Assembly: GCA_963736455.1 (NCBI GenBank)
Contig: CAVTON010000002.1
Coordinates: 744,001 to 808,000 of the forward strand
Reading direction: 5' to 3'
Source of the DNA: DAHUXD01 sp963736455
Lineage (GTDB): Bacteria; Acidobacteriota; Thermoanaerobaculia; UBA5066; Gp7-AA6
Length of the DNA stretch: 64,000 bases
The first letter of the stretch is position 1; every line of letters begins with the position of its first letter. Shown piece by piece: positions 28,972 through 37,893 of the stretch. The notes under the pieces were generated by a model. That model saw only the letters and a list, made by a program, of their open reading frames with translations, was not told the DNA's origin and ran no database searches. The translations under genes were made by a program, and so were the position numbers.

Positions 28972-30330
28972 TCAGGGCTTTCGCGGCCCGCGGCCGCCGC
29001 GGCGTCGTCGTCGCCGCGGGGGAGGCGGCGGCGGAGGCGGGATCTCGCCGGTCTCCCGGGCGCGGGCGATTCGCGCCTGCAGGGCCCTCCAGTCGCGGAC
29101 GAGCTCCTGGCCGATCCCGGTGGCCATCGCCGTCAGCTCGAAGATGTCGACGGACGCCGCGAACGCATCCCGCAGCGCCAGCCGGCGGGTCGCCACCTTC
29201 GTGTCCGGACGGTGCGACAGCCGTCCCACCATCGCCAGGGCCTGCTTGATGCGGTCGGTGGCGGCGCGCGGAAGGGACATGCGGAGCGCGAGCGGGGACA
29301 CCGTGTCTTCGATGACGACCGCGAGCCGGTTCGGGTCCGGCTCGCCGTCGGGGGCGATGTCGCGAACGCGGGCGCGCACGATCGGAAGGAAGAGCAGGGT
29401 GAAGAGGACCGCGTCCTCGTAGACCCGGCCGCGCCGTCTCTCGGCGTCGAGCACGTCGAGGAGCGCCCAGAACAGATGGCCGGTTCCCCGCGCGTGGTCC
29501 GGGTCGATCTGGCGAAGCACCGCCGCGAGCTCCGGAAGGAGCACGTCGAGGAGGCCCACCTCGCGCATGAGCAGCAGCGTGGGCAGCGCATGGCCTCCGC
29601 GCAGGGCCTGGGCGAGCTCCTCCGTGACCCGCGGGGGCGCCGATTTCACGATTTCCTTGCGATGGCGCAGGATCGACTCGTACGAATCCGGCGTGATCGC
29701 GAAGCCGAGGCGGCTCGCGAACTCGACGGCGCGCATCATCCGGACCGGGTCCTCCTGGAACCGGATGTCCGGGTCGCCGATCGTGCGCACGAGCCCGGCC
29801 TCGAGGTCGTCCAGTCCGCCGACGTAGTCGAGGACCGAGAAGTCGGCGATGTCGTAGAAGAGGCCGTTGATCGTGAAGTCCCGGCGCAGGGCGTCTTCCC
29901 GCGGCGTGCCGAAGGTGTTGTCCGAGGTCTGGAGCAGCTCGGCGCCCTCCGCGTCGAGCACCGGGTCCGGTCTCCGGCGGAAGGTGGCGACCTCGATGAC
30001 CTTGCCGTTGGGAAACAGGATGTGGGCGAGGCGGAACCGGCGTCCGATCATGCGGCAGTTTCGAAACAGCTTTCGGAGCGCCGCCGGGTGAGCGTCCGTG
30101 CCGACGTCGAAGTCCTTCGGGACGCGCGAGAGCAGGAGGTCGCGGACGCTGCCCCCCACGAGGTAGGCGCGATAGCCGGCCCCCTGAAGCCGGTAGAGGA
30201 CCTTCAGCGCGTCCGGATCGATTCGCGACCGCGAGATCGCGTGTTCGCCGCGCGGCCGGATGCGAGGAGCGGGCTCGGGGCTCGGAACGGTCGGGAGCGT
30301 TTCGGCCCGGGGAAGTCGGCTGTCGGTAAT
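28972..30330 (-). CDS. pcnB: Poly(A) polymerase I / CCA-adding family, probable AUU start
   Basis: 452 residues if started at ATT 30330. Class II nucleotidyltransferase head: IRPRGEHAISRSRIDPDALK, YLVGGSVRDLLLSRVPKDFD (catalytic DxD), REDALRRDFTINGLFYD, QEDPVRMMRAVEFASRLGF, the PcnB pattern. Adds 3' A tails that promote RNA decay. No in-frame ATG or GTG exists upstream of the conserved core; the only canonical alternative is TTG 30441, which has no ribosome site. ATT 30330 has GAGAGG 7 nt before it. E. coli pcnB is known to use AUU. The C-terminus ends in eight Pro, six Arg and an RG-rich tail. Confidence 0.88.
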   Translation of the reverse strand: MTDSRLPRAETLPTVPSPEPAPRIRPRGEHAISRSRIDPDALKVLYRLQGAGYRAYLVGGSVRDLLLSRVPKDFDVGTDAHPAALRKLFRNCRMIGRRFRLAHILFPNGKVIEVATFRRRPDPVLDAEGAELLQTSDNTFGTPREDALRRDFTINGLFYDIADFSVLDYVGGLDDLEAGLVRTIGDPDIRFQEDPVRMMRAVEFASRLGFAITPDSYESILRHRKEIVKSAPPRVTEELAQALRGGHALPTLLLMREVGLLDVLLPELAAVLRQIDPDHARGTGHLFWALLDVLDAERRRGRVYEDAVLFTLLFLPIVRARVRDIAPDGEPDPNRLAVVIEDTVSPLALRMSLPRAATDRIKQALAMVGRLSHRPDTKVATRRLALRDAFAASVDIFELTAMATGIGQELVRDWRALQARIARARETGEIPPPPPPPPRRRRRRGGRGPRKP

Positions 30331-30395
30331 GAAGGCGCCTCTCTGTCGTTTCTCTCCGGCGAATTCTAGCCTAACGCATTGACCGCAAGGATGTT

Positions 30396-30424
30396 TTGAC
30401 TTCCAGGCGTCGCTGCGAAACAAT
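30396..30424 (+). promoter_or_regulatory. Probable promoter of livK operon
   Basis: TTGACT at 30396-30401, 17-nt spacer, AACAAT at 30419-30424, 44 nt before the livK ATG. The -35 is good, the -10 weak. It lies in the divergent gap with pcnB. Confidence 0.4.
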
Positions 30425-30467
30425 ACGCCGTCTTTCCGCAATCCGGAGACGAGGAGGTTCTGGAGCC

Positions 30468-31619
30468 ATGAGGTTTCGAGCGCTTGCCGCCGCCTGTCTG
30501 GCGGCGATTCTCGCGGCGACGGTGTCCTGCGGTTCCAAGGAGTCGCAGAAGGAGATCCTGATCGGCGAGTACGGCTCGCTGACGGGCGGCATCGCGACGT
30601 TCGGCATTTCCACCAAGAACGGCTCCGAGCTCGCCTTCGAGGCCGTCAACCAGAAGGGCGGCGTGCTGGGCAAGAAGGTCAAGCTTCTCGTCGAGGACGA
30701 CCAGTCCAAGCCCGAGGAAGCCGGCACCGTCGTCAACAAGCTCATCCACCAGGACCACGTGGTCGCGATGCTCGGCCACGTCGCCTCCTCGCACTCGCTC
30801 GCCGCCGCTCCGATCTGTCAGGCCGAGCACATTCCCATGATCTCCCCCTCCTCCACCAATCCGCGCGTCACGCAGGTCGGCAACTACATCTTCCGCGTCT
30901 GCTTCCTCGACACCTTCCAGGGCGCGGTCATGGCGAAGTTCGCGTACGACACGCTCAAGGTCCGGAAGGTCGCGATCCTGGTGGACGTCCGCAGCGACTA
31001 CTCCGTCGGCCTCCAGACCTTCTTCGGCCAGGCATTCAAGAAGCTCGGCGGCACGATCGTCACCGACCAGTCCTACAGCCAGGGCGACTCCGACTTCCGG
31101 GCCCAGCTGACGGCGATCAAGGGCTCCAATCCCGATGCGATCTACGTCCCCGGCTACTACACCGAGGTGGGAACGATCGTGCACCAGGCGCGCGAGCTCG
31201 GCATCACGGTGCCCTTCCTCGGCAGCGACGGCTGGGATTCGCCCAAGCTCTGGGAGATCGGCGGGACGGCGTTGAACGGCTGCTACTTCTCGAATCACTA
31301 CGCCACCGACGATCCGAACCCGCTCGTGCAGAAGTTCGTCAACGACTACAAGGCCAAGTATGGACAGGTCCCCGACGCCCTGGCGGCGCTCGCCTACGAC
31401 GCCGCGCGCATCATGGCCGCGGCGATCGAGAAGGCGGGCTCCACGGACGGCCCGAAGGTGCGCGATCAGATCGCGGCGACGAAGGACTTCGACGGCGTGA
31501 CGGGAAACATTACGATCAACGCCGAACGCAACGCGGTCAAGTCCGCGGTGATCGTGAAGGTCGAGAACGGGAAATACCTCCTGACCGAGACGATCAAGCC
31601 CGACCAGGTGCAGCAGTAG
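30468..31619 (+). CDS. livK: Branched-chain amino acid ABC transporter, substrate-binding protein
   Basis: 383 residues from ATG 30468 (GAGGAGG upstream). The N-terminal signal ends in LAAILAATVSCGS, a plausible lipidation Cys at ~20, as in other monoderm/diderm LivK-type lipoproteins; the -3 position is Thr, so the lipobox is imperfect. Periplasmic-binding-protein type 1 fold: IGEYGSLTGGIATFG, GGVLGKKVKLLVEDDQSKPEEA, AMLGHVASSHSLA, MISPSSTNP, GSDGWDSPKLWE. Binds branched-chain amino acids or similar ligands outside the membrane. First gene of livK-livH-livM-livG-livF. Confidence 0.93.
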   Translation: MRFRALAAACLAAILAATVSCGSKESQKEILIGEYGSLTGGIATFGISTKNGSELAFEAVNQKGGVLGKKVKLLVEDDQSKPEEAGTVVNKLIHQDHVVAMLGHVASSHSLAAAPICQAEHIPMISPSSTNPRVTQVGNYIFRVCFLDTFQGAVMAKFAYDTLKVRKVAILVDVRSDYSVGLQTFFGQAFKKLGGTIVTDQSYSQGDSDFRAQLTAIKGSNPDAIYVPGYYTEVGTIVHQARELGITVPFLGSDGWDSPKLWEIGGTALNGCYFSNHYATDDPNPLVQKFVNDYKAKYGQVPDALAALAYDAARIMAAAIEKAGSTDGPKVRDQIAATKDFDGVTGNITINAERNAVKSAVIVKVENGKYLLTETIKPDQVQQ

Positions 31620-31664
31620 AGGCCGGGCGATAGCGGACGGCCCGGAGGCCTCCGGATCCTCCGC

Positions 31665-32561
31665 ATGACGACCTTCCTTCAGCAACTGGTCAACGGCCTG
31701 TCGCTCGGGTCGATCTACGCCCTGATCGCCCTCGGTTACACGATGGTGTACGGGGTCCTGCGGCTGATCAACTTCGCCCACGGCGACGTGTACATGCTCG
31801 GCGCCTACGTCGGCTATTTCGTGTCGCGGCGGCTCCAGGGCCGCGAGCCCTCGCTCGTTTCGGCCCTGGTCGTGATGATCGTGTCGATGGTCGCGTGTGG
31901 GCTCTTCGGCATCCTCATCGAGCGGCTGGCGTACCGGCCCGTGCGGCGCGAATCGAGGCTGACCCTGCTGATCACGGCGATCGGCGTCTCGCTCTTCATC
32001 GAAAACGGCGCCCAGCTCGTCTTCGGCCCGGATCCGAAATTCTTCCCCTCGCTGGCTCCGCGGGCGGACTTCCTGGTCGCCGGAGTGCGGCTCACCTCCG
32101 AGCAAATCACCGTGATCGTGGTCTCGCTGCTCCTGATGCTGCTGCTGCACTTCTTCATCCGGAAGACGCGGACGGGCAAGGCGATGCGAGCAGTCTCGTT
32201 CAGCCTGGACGCGTCCCGGCTGATGGGAATCTCGACCGACTGGATCATCGCGGTGACCTTCGCCCTCGGTTCCGCGCTCGCCGCGGCGGCGGGAGTGCTG
32301 ATCGGGATGCAGATCCCGAAGATCGATCCGCTGATGGGGATCATGTACGGGCTGAAGGCCTTCGTCGCGGCCGTCCTCGGAGGTATCGGGAACGTGCCCG
32401 GAGCGGTCCTGGGGGGACTCCTCATCGGCACCTCGGAAGTGATGGTGGTCGGCTACCTGTCCTCGACCTATCGCGACGCGATCGCATTCGGCATCCTCAT
32501 TCTCGTGCTCCTGCTGCGGCCCCAGGGCCTGCTCGGGCGCGTCGAGAAGGAGAAGGTGTGA
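31665..32561 (+). CDS. livH: Branched-chain amino acid ABC transporter permease LivH
   Basis: 298 residues, about eight membrane helices. Family opening QQLVNGLSLGSIYALIALGYTMVYG and LRLINFAHGDVYMLGAY, the EAA-like loop GKAMRAVSFSLDASRLMG, then GLKAFVAAVLGGIGNVPGA. One of two different permeases in the Liv importer. Starts 45 nt after livK. Its stop overlaps the livM GTG (GTGA). No oddities. Confidence 0.95.
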   Translation: MTTFLQQLVNGLSLGSIYALIALGYTMVYGVLRLINFAHGDVYMLGAYVGYFVSRRLQGREPSLVSALVVMIVSMVACGLFGILIERLAYRPVRRESRLTLLITAIGVSLFIENGAQLVFGPDPKFFPSLAPRADFLVAGVRLTSEQITVIVVSLLLMLLLHFFIRKTRTGKAMRAVSFSLDASRLMGISTDWIIAVTFALGSALAAAAGVLIGMQIPKIDPLMGIMYGLKAFVAAVLGGIGNVPGAVLGGLLIGTSEVMVVGYLSSTYRDAIAFGILILVLLLRPQGLLGRVEKEKV

Positions 32562-33562
32562 AGGCGCTCCTCGGGGCGGCCGGAGTGCTGGCGGCCCTGT
32601 TCCTGGTCAACGGTCTCCTGACGGGCGGGCTCGTGCCGGGGGTGTCGCTGTCGCCGTACTATCTGCAGGTCCTCTGCCTCGCGGGCATCAACATCACGCT
32701 CGCCGTCAGCCTGAACCTGATCAACGGCTACACCGGCCAGTTTTCGATCGGCCACGCGGGCTTCATGGCGATCGGCGCCTATGCCTCGGCCTACTTCACG
32801 GTCACGTTCGGCGATTCGATGCGCTCGGCGCTCGGTGGCGTTCCCGGTTTCGCGGCCGACGGCCTCGTGCTGCTGACGGGCCTCGCGATCGGTGCGTTTC
32901 TCGCGTCCATCGCCGGATTCTTCGTGGGCGTGCCGTCCCTCCGGCTGCGGGGCGACTACCTCGCGATCGTGACGCTCGGCTTCGGCGAGATCATCCGGGT
33001 GTTCATCCTCAACATCGACGCGGTCGGCGGCGCGCGCGGCTACGCCGGAATTCCGAAGCTCGCCAATTTCTTCTGGATCTACGCGTTCGCGGCGCTGACG
33101 ATCGTCATCGTGTACCGGATCGTCCACTCGTCGTTCGGGCGCACCCTCATCGCGATCCGGGAAGACGAGATCGCGGCCGAGGCGATGGGAGTCCACACCA
33201 CCCGCGCCAAGGTCATTTCCTTCGTGGTGTCGTCCGCGATGGCCGGCGTGGCGGGAGGCCTCTTCGCGCACTACCTCATGTACGTGAACACGAACTCGTT
33301 CACGTTCCTGCGATCGTTCGAGATCGTCATCATGATCGTCATCGGCGGCCTGGGTTCGATCAGCGGATCGGTCCTCGGCGCCGTGCTCTTCATCTCGCTG
33401 ACCGAGGGGCTGCGCGAGTTCGCGCAGTACCGGATGGTGCTGTTCTCTCTGCTCCTGATCGTCCTGATGATCGTTCGGCCGCAGGGCATCCTCGGCCACC
33501 GGGAGTTCGTCACGTTCCTGACCCGCCGCCGCCGTCCGATCGGCGGCGCTCCCGACGCCTAG
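32558..33562 (+). CDS. livM: Branched-chain amino acid ABC transporter permease LivM
   Basis: 334 residues from GTG 32558, overlapping the livH stop by 4 nt. The LivM pattern is clear: LNLINGYTGQFSIGHAGFMA, GVPSLRLRGDYLAIVTLGFGE, GRTLIAIREDEIAAEAMGV (cytoplasmic coupling loop), IVIMIVIGGLGSISGSVLGA and a final RPQGILGHRE. The open frame extends left to 31895 but that part is a shadow of livH. Second permease of the importer; livG follows after 10 nt. Confidence 0.95.
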   Translation: MKALLGAAGVLAALFLVNGLLTGGLVPGVSLSPYYLQVLCLAGINITLAVSLNLINGYTGQFSIGHAGFMAIGAYASAYFTVTFGDSMRSALGGVPGFAADGLVLLTGLAIGAFLASIAGFFVGVPSLRLRGDYLAIVTLGFGEIIRVFILNIDAVGGARGYAGIPKLANFFWIYAFAALTIVIVYRIVHSSFGRTLIAIREDEIAAEAMGVHTTRAKVISFVVSSAMAGVAGGLFAHYLMYVNTNSFTFLRSFEIVIMIVIGGLGSISGSVLGAVLFISLTEGLREFAQYRMVLFSLLLIVLMIVRPQGILGHREFVTFLTRRRRPIGGAPDA

Positions 33563-33572
33563 GACGCCGGGC

Positions 33573-34330
33573 ATGTCGATCCTCCAGCTCTCGCGCGTGA
33601 CGATGCGGTTCGGCGGCCTGTACGCCGTCAACGAGCTCGATCTCGCCATCGCCCCCGGGCAGCTCTACGGTCTGATCGGCCCGAACGGCGCCGGCAAGAC
33701 GACCGTGTTCAACGTCATAACCGGCGTGTACACGCCGACCTCCGGAGACATCGTGTTCGAGGGTGCGTCGATCGCGGGCGTCCGATGCGGCCGGATCACC
33801 CGCCGCGGCGTTGCGCGCACGTTCCAGAACATCCGTCTCTTCGGCAACATGTCCGTGCTCGAAAACGTCAAGGTGGCCTTCGACTGCCGCCAGGCGACGA
33901 CGCTGACCAGCGCGGTTCTTCGCACGAGGGCGCACCGCGAGGAAGAGGACCGCGTGGACGGCCATAGCCGCGAGCTTCTGAAGATCTTCAAGCTCGATCA
34001 CCTCGCGAACGAGCGGGCCCGCAATCTGCCTTACGGGAGCCAGCGGCGTCTCGAGATCGCCCGCGCCATGGCCACCTCGCCGCGGCTCCTCCTCCTCGAC
34101 GAGCCGGCGGCCGGCATGAACCCGCACGAGTCGACCGATCTGATGGACCTCATCCGCTGGATCCGGGACCGCTTCGGCATGGCGATCCTCCTCGTCGAGC
34201 ACAACATGAAAGTCGTCATGGGCATCTGTGAGACGGTCCACGTCCTCGATTACGGCTCGACGATCGCCATCGGCGCGCCGGCCCAGATCCAGAGCGACCC
34301 CAAGGTCATCGAGGCCTACTTGGGAGGCGC

Positions 34331-34334
<4 letters not shown>
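33573..34334 (+). CDS. livG: Branched-chain amino acid ABC transporter ATPase LivG
   Basis: 253 residues. Walker A GPNGAGKTTVFN (~35), Q-loop region, the ABC signature LPYGSQRRLEIARA, Walker B LLLLDEPAAGMNP and the switch His in LLVEHNMKVV. The signature is the YG-Q-variant usual for LivG. Powers uptake with LivF. Starts 10 nt after livM and overlaps livF by 4 nt (GTGA). Confidence 0.95.
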
Positions 34335-35041
<707 letters not shown>

Positions 35042-35108
35042 GGCGCTCGAGCAAGAGCCGCGCGGGTCTCCGCCACGCGTGTCGCTGGTGCTTCGCCGCG
35101 CAGGTTCC

Positions 35109-35507
35109 CTGTCATCCCGAGGAGCAGGGCGACGAGGGATTCCTTTCTGAGCCGTGATGTGGCATCAAAGGGATCCCTCGCTGCGCTCGGGATGACAGGT
35201 GGATGGCCGGACCTGTCATCCCGAGGAGCAGGGCGACGAGGGATCCCTTTCTGAGCCGCGGCGTGGCATCAAAGGGATCCCTCGCTACGCTCGGGATGAC
35301 AGGTGGATGGCCGGACCTGTCATCCCGAGGAGCAGGGCGACGAGGGATCCCTTTCTGAGCCGCGGCGTGGCATCAAAGGGATCCCTCGCTACGCTCGGGA
35401 TGACAGGTGGATGGCCGGACCTGTCATCCCGAGGAGCAGGGCGACGAGGGATCCCTTTCTGAGCCGCGGCGTGGCGTCAAAGGGACCCCTCGCTACGCTC
35501 GGGATTG
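35109..35507. repeat. Four tandem copies of a 104-bp palindromic repeat
   Basis: Copies begin at 35109, 35213, 35317 and 35421, each opening CTGTCATCCCGAGGAGCAGG; the last is cut short. Copies 2-4 are nearly identical, copy 1 differs at a handful of bases. Each unit folds on itself: TGTCATCCCGAG pairs with CTCGGGATGACA and GAGGGATCCCTTT with AAAGGGATCCCTC. Short spurious frames (CHPEEQ...-like peptides) arise from it and are not genes. It occupies the 501-bp gap between livF and the convergent pckA. Confidence 0.9.
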
Positions 35508-35520
35508 CAGGGGGCGTCGA

Positions 35521-35540
35521 CGCGGCGTTTCCCCGCCGCG
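35521..35540. terminator. GC hairpin after pckA
   Basis: CGCGGCG / CGCCGCG stem with a 6-nt loop, directly after the pckA stop on the minus strand. No T-run follows. The same hairpin type recurs in the 67-bp repeats at 55881-56032. Confidence 0.4.
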
Positions 35541-35543
35541 GGT

Positions 35544-37082
35544 TTACTCGATCGTCTTTGGAATCGCCGGATCGAGCCCCGGAAACTTCGCCAGCCACTG
35601 CTTGCGCTCGCCGCGCAGTTTGTCGACGAGGGCCGCGTACTCCGAGGGCGAGTAGTGCCGGCGCGGGTCGTACTTTTCGAGGTCGATGCCCGGGACCTCC
35701 TTCGGGACCTCGTAGCCCCAGTCGGGGTCCTTTTCCCAGCGGATCCCTTCCCTGGCGATCTGCTTCATGATCTCGGTCGAGATCCTGATCGTGATCTTCT
35801 CGCCCGCCGACCCGGTCTTCGCCCCGATCGATCCGGTATTCAGGATGTAGGCGTGCATGTCCGGGTTCTCGCGCAGGATGCGCAGGATCCGGTTCCCTTC
35901 CTCCGCCTCGGGGCCGACGATGAACGGATTGGTCCCGACCTCGCGCTTGGCCTGGCCGGCCTTCGAGGGATCGCCCGCCGAGGTCTCGATGGACTCGCCG
36001 AGCATGAAGTACGCGGCCGCCTGCTCCGAGGTCAGGCGCGCGCAGACGGGGACGATGTCGTTGCGGCGGGTGATGAAGACGATTTTGTTCGCCTTCTCGA
36101 GGTCGATGCCGTCGCCCGAGCCCTTGATGAAGCGCCGCAACACGACGCCGCGTCCGTTCGAGGTCAGGGAGGTGTCGAGGAAATCGACCTTGCCGTTCTC
36201 GGCGACCTTGATGTTCTCGTACGCCGCGGTCGGATGCGTCGCCGCGCCCCAGAGGACCGTCTGCGAGGGCTCGAGGCCCTCCGTCTTGATGTAGAAGCCG
36301 TCCTCCGTGCCGAATGCCCGGCCGTCGCGGGAGAGCAGCACGACGTCGTCCTGCTTGATGATCGCCTTCTCCGGCTCCTGCAGGCCATGGTCGTGGAGCG
36401 TCAGCGTCGTCTTGCCGGTGCCCGAGAGGCCGAAGAGCAGGAATCCGACGTCGCGCAGCTTTCCGTCCGGGCCGTGGACCCGGAGAATCTTGGATCCCGC
36501 ATGCAGGCCGAGGCCGCCTTTGCGCTTGATCCAGTACATCGCCTGCCGGAGCATCGACTTCTTCGCCTCGCCGGGGTAGTCGGTGCCGAGGATGTACGTG
36601 TATCCCTGCTCGACGTCGCAGAAGATGAGCGTCTCCGGCCAGTCCGGCACGTACACCGAGATGAAATCCGGCTCCTGCGCGGAGCTCGACGGAAAGAGCA
36701 TGTTGTGCCACATGTACGCGATGCGGGCGTAATCCTTCGGCACGTACAGCCGGCAGTGGATCGGCACCTCCGGGCTCATTCCCATCCGCCGGTCGACCTG
36801 GATCAGGTCTATCGTCGCGAGCTTCTCCTGGACCTCGCGGATCTTCTCCGTGGCCCGGGAAGGCTCGATCGCCTGCTGCATGACGCCGACCGTGACGCCG
36901 TCGGCCACGATGTAGGTTTTCCGGGCCGAGCGGCTCTTGATCCGCGTGGCATAGACGGGGGAACCGTATTCGGTCGTCCGTTCGCCGGACTCGGCCAGCG
37001 CACGCAGCTGTTCGCCGGACAGATCCTTCTGGATCGAGCGGGCTCGGATCGTCCGGGCTGAGACGGTTTCGACGCTGCTCAT
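35544..37082 (-). CDS. pckA: Phosphoenolpyruvate carboxykinase (ATP)
   Basis: 512 residues; converts oxaloacetate + ATP to PEP + CO2, the first committed step of gluconeogenesis. Kinase-1a P-loop GLSGTGKTTL (~220-229), the metal/phosphate region KQDDVVLLSRDGRAFGTEDGF, and TRRNDIVPVCARLTSEQAA. ATP-type by sequence, not GTP-type. ATG 37082 is preferred over an in-frame TTG two codons upstream because AAGGA lies 8 nt before it. Pairs functionally with ppdK. Convergent with the liv operon. Confidence 0.95.
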   Translation of the reverse strand: MSSVETVSARTIRARSIQKDLSGEQLRALAESGERTTEYGSPVYATRIKSRSARKTYIVADGVTVGVMQQAIEPSRATEKIREVQEKLATIDLIQVDRRMGMSPEVPIHCRLYVPKDYARIAYMWHNMLFPSSSAQEPDFISVYVPDWPETLIFCDVEQGYTYILGTDYPGEAKKSMLRQAMYWIKRKGGLGLHAGSKILRVHGPDGKLRDVGFLLFGLSGTGKTTLTLHDHGLQEPEKAIIKQDDVVLLSRDGRAFGTEDGFYIKTEGLEPSQTVLWGAATHPTAAYENIKVAENGKVDFLDTSLTSNGRGVVLRRFIKGSGDGIDLEKANKIVFITRRNDIVPVCARLTSEQAAAYFMLGESIETSAGDPSKAGQAKREVGTNPFIVGPEAEEGNRILRILRENPDMHAYILNTGSIGAKTGSAGEKITIRISTEIMKQIAREGIRWEKDPDWGYEVPKEVPGIDLEKYDPRRHYSPSEYAALVDKLRGERKQWLAKFPGLDPAIPKTIE

Positions 37083-37130
37083 GGACAAGTCCTTTCGTCC
37101 GAGGGGGTTTGCCTCTGTCGGGAAGAGATA

Positions 37131-37136
37131 TTTATA
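37131..37136 (-). promoter_or_regulatory. Possible -10 (TATAAA) for pckA
   Basis: TATAAA on the minus strand 48 nt before the pckA ATG, in the only AT-rich stretch of this gap. No clear -35; the preceding gene ends 3 bases upstream, so read-through is equally likely. Confidence 0.3.
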
Positions 37137-37139
37137 CCA

Positions 37140-37721
37140 CTACAGACCGATCTCGTCGGCGATCGGCTTCAAAGCCTCGATCAGGAACCCGATGTGCTCC
37201 TCGAGGGGCAGGCCGACCGCCTCCGCGCCTCCGTAGACGTAGGATCGATCGACCGATCGCGCGAAGGCCTTGTCCTTCAGGCGTTTGACGACCGACGACG
37301 CCGGTAGATCGGCGATCTTCTTCGTGGGCCGGACCTTCACGCAGGCGCCGATGAAGCCGACGAGCTCGTCGCACGCATAGATCGCCTTCTGCATCGGGGT
37401 GTCGCGCGGAATCTTCATGTAGTCGGCGTGGGACTGGATGGCCACGACCATCTCCTCCGCGTAGCCCCGCTCGCGCAGGATGCGGCCGCCCACGTGGAGA
37501 TGCGTCTCTTCGGTCGGGTTCTGCTCGTAGTCGAAGTCGTGGAGCAGGCCCACGATGCCCCACCGCTCGATTTCCGCGGGATCGTCCACGCCGGCGCGGC
37601 GGGCGCAGGCGCGCATCGCTTCCTCGACCGCCCGTCCATGCTTGCGCAGCGCGTCGGATCGGGTGAATTCGTGGAGGAGTTCCCGGGCCTCGTCGCGCGT
37701 CGGCCAGCGTCCCGTCGCCAT
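37140..37721 (-). CDS. HD-domain phosphohydrolase-like protein
   Basis: 193 residues. Metal-binding HD signature LLHDFDYE (~60-67) with an earlier His (LRKHGRAVEEAM) and a later SHADYM, giving the H...HD...D arrangement of the HDIG/HD superfamily. CDELVGFIGACVKVRP follows. Such proteins hydrolyse nucleotides or phosphate esters; substrate unknown. ATG at 37721. Divergent from glnA, and upstream of pckA by 57 nt on the same strand. Confidence 0.75.
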   Translation of the reverse strand: MATGRWPTRDEARELLHEFTRSDALRKHGRAVEEAMRACARRAGVDDPAEIERWGIVGLLHDFDYEQNPTEETHLHVGGRILRERGYAEEMVVAIQSHADYMKIPRDTPMQKAIYACDELVGFIGACVKVRPTKKIADLPASSVVKRLKDKAFARSVDRSYVYGGAEAVGLPLEEHIGFLIEALKPIADEIGL

Positions 37722-37776
37722 GAAGGGATTCTAACGGGCCGCCGGGTGGGCCGCGGCGGGATCCAGAATTGGCGCG

Positions 37777-37796
37777 GTGCACACGAAAATGTGCAC
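37777..37796. promoter_or_regulatory. Inverted repeat upstream of glnA (possible operator)
   Basis: GTGCACACGAAAATGTGCAC: 6-bp arms GTGCAC separated by 8 bp, ~40 bp upstream of the glnA -35 and 50 bp from the divergent HD gene. Too short a stem loop for a terminator. Regulator unknown; it does not match the GlnR/TnrA consensus. Confidence 0.4.
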
Positions 37797-37834
37797 TTCT
37801 CGCAAATTTTCTATGTCATTCTGCATGTTGGAGC

Positions 37835-37862
37835 TTGATTTTCACGAGATTGACACTAGAAT
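37835..37862 (+). promoter_or_regulatory. Promoter of glnA
   Basis: TTGATT at 37835-37840, 16-nt spacer, TAGAAT at 37857-37862, 31 nt before the glnA ATG. Sigma-70-like; no sigma-54 GG/GC element seen. Confidence 0.5.
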
Positions 37863-37893
37863 CCTGCAACATCGTCAGAAAAAGGGGGGCGGA

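Noticed and set aside
35109..35507. CRISPR array
   Set aside because: Units are 104 bp, contiguous, without variable spacers and no cas genes are nearby.
35199..35770. Repetitive CHPEEQ-type peptides over the 104-bp array
   Set aside because: Arise from reading a palindromic non-coding repeat; copies change with repeat number, a known false-gene pattern.
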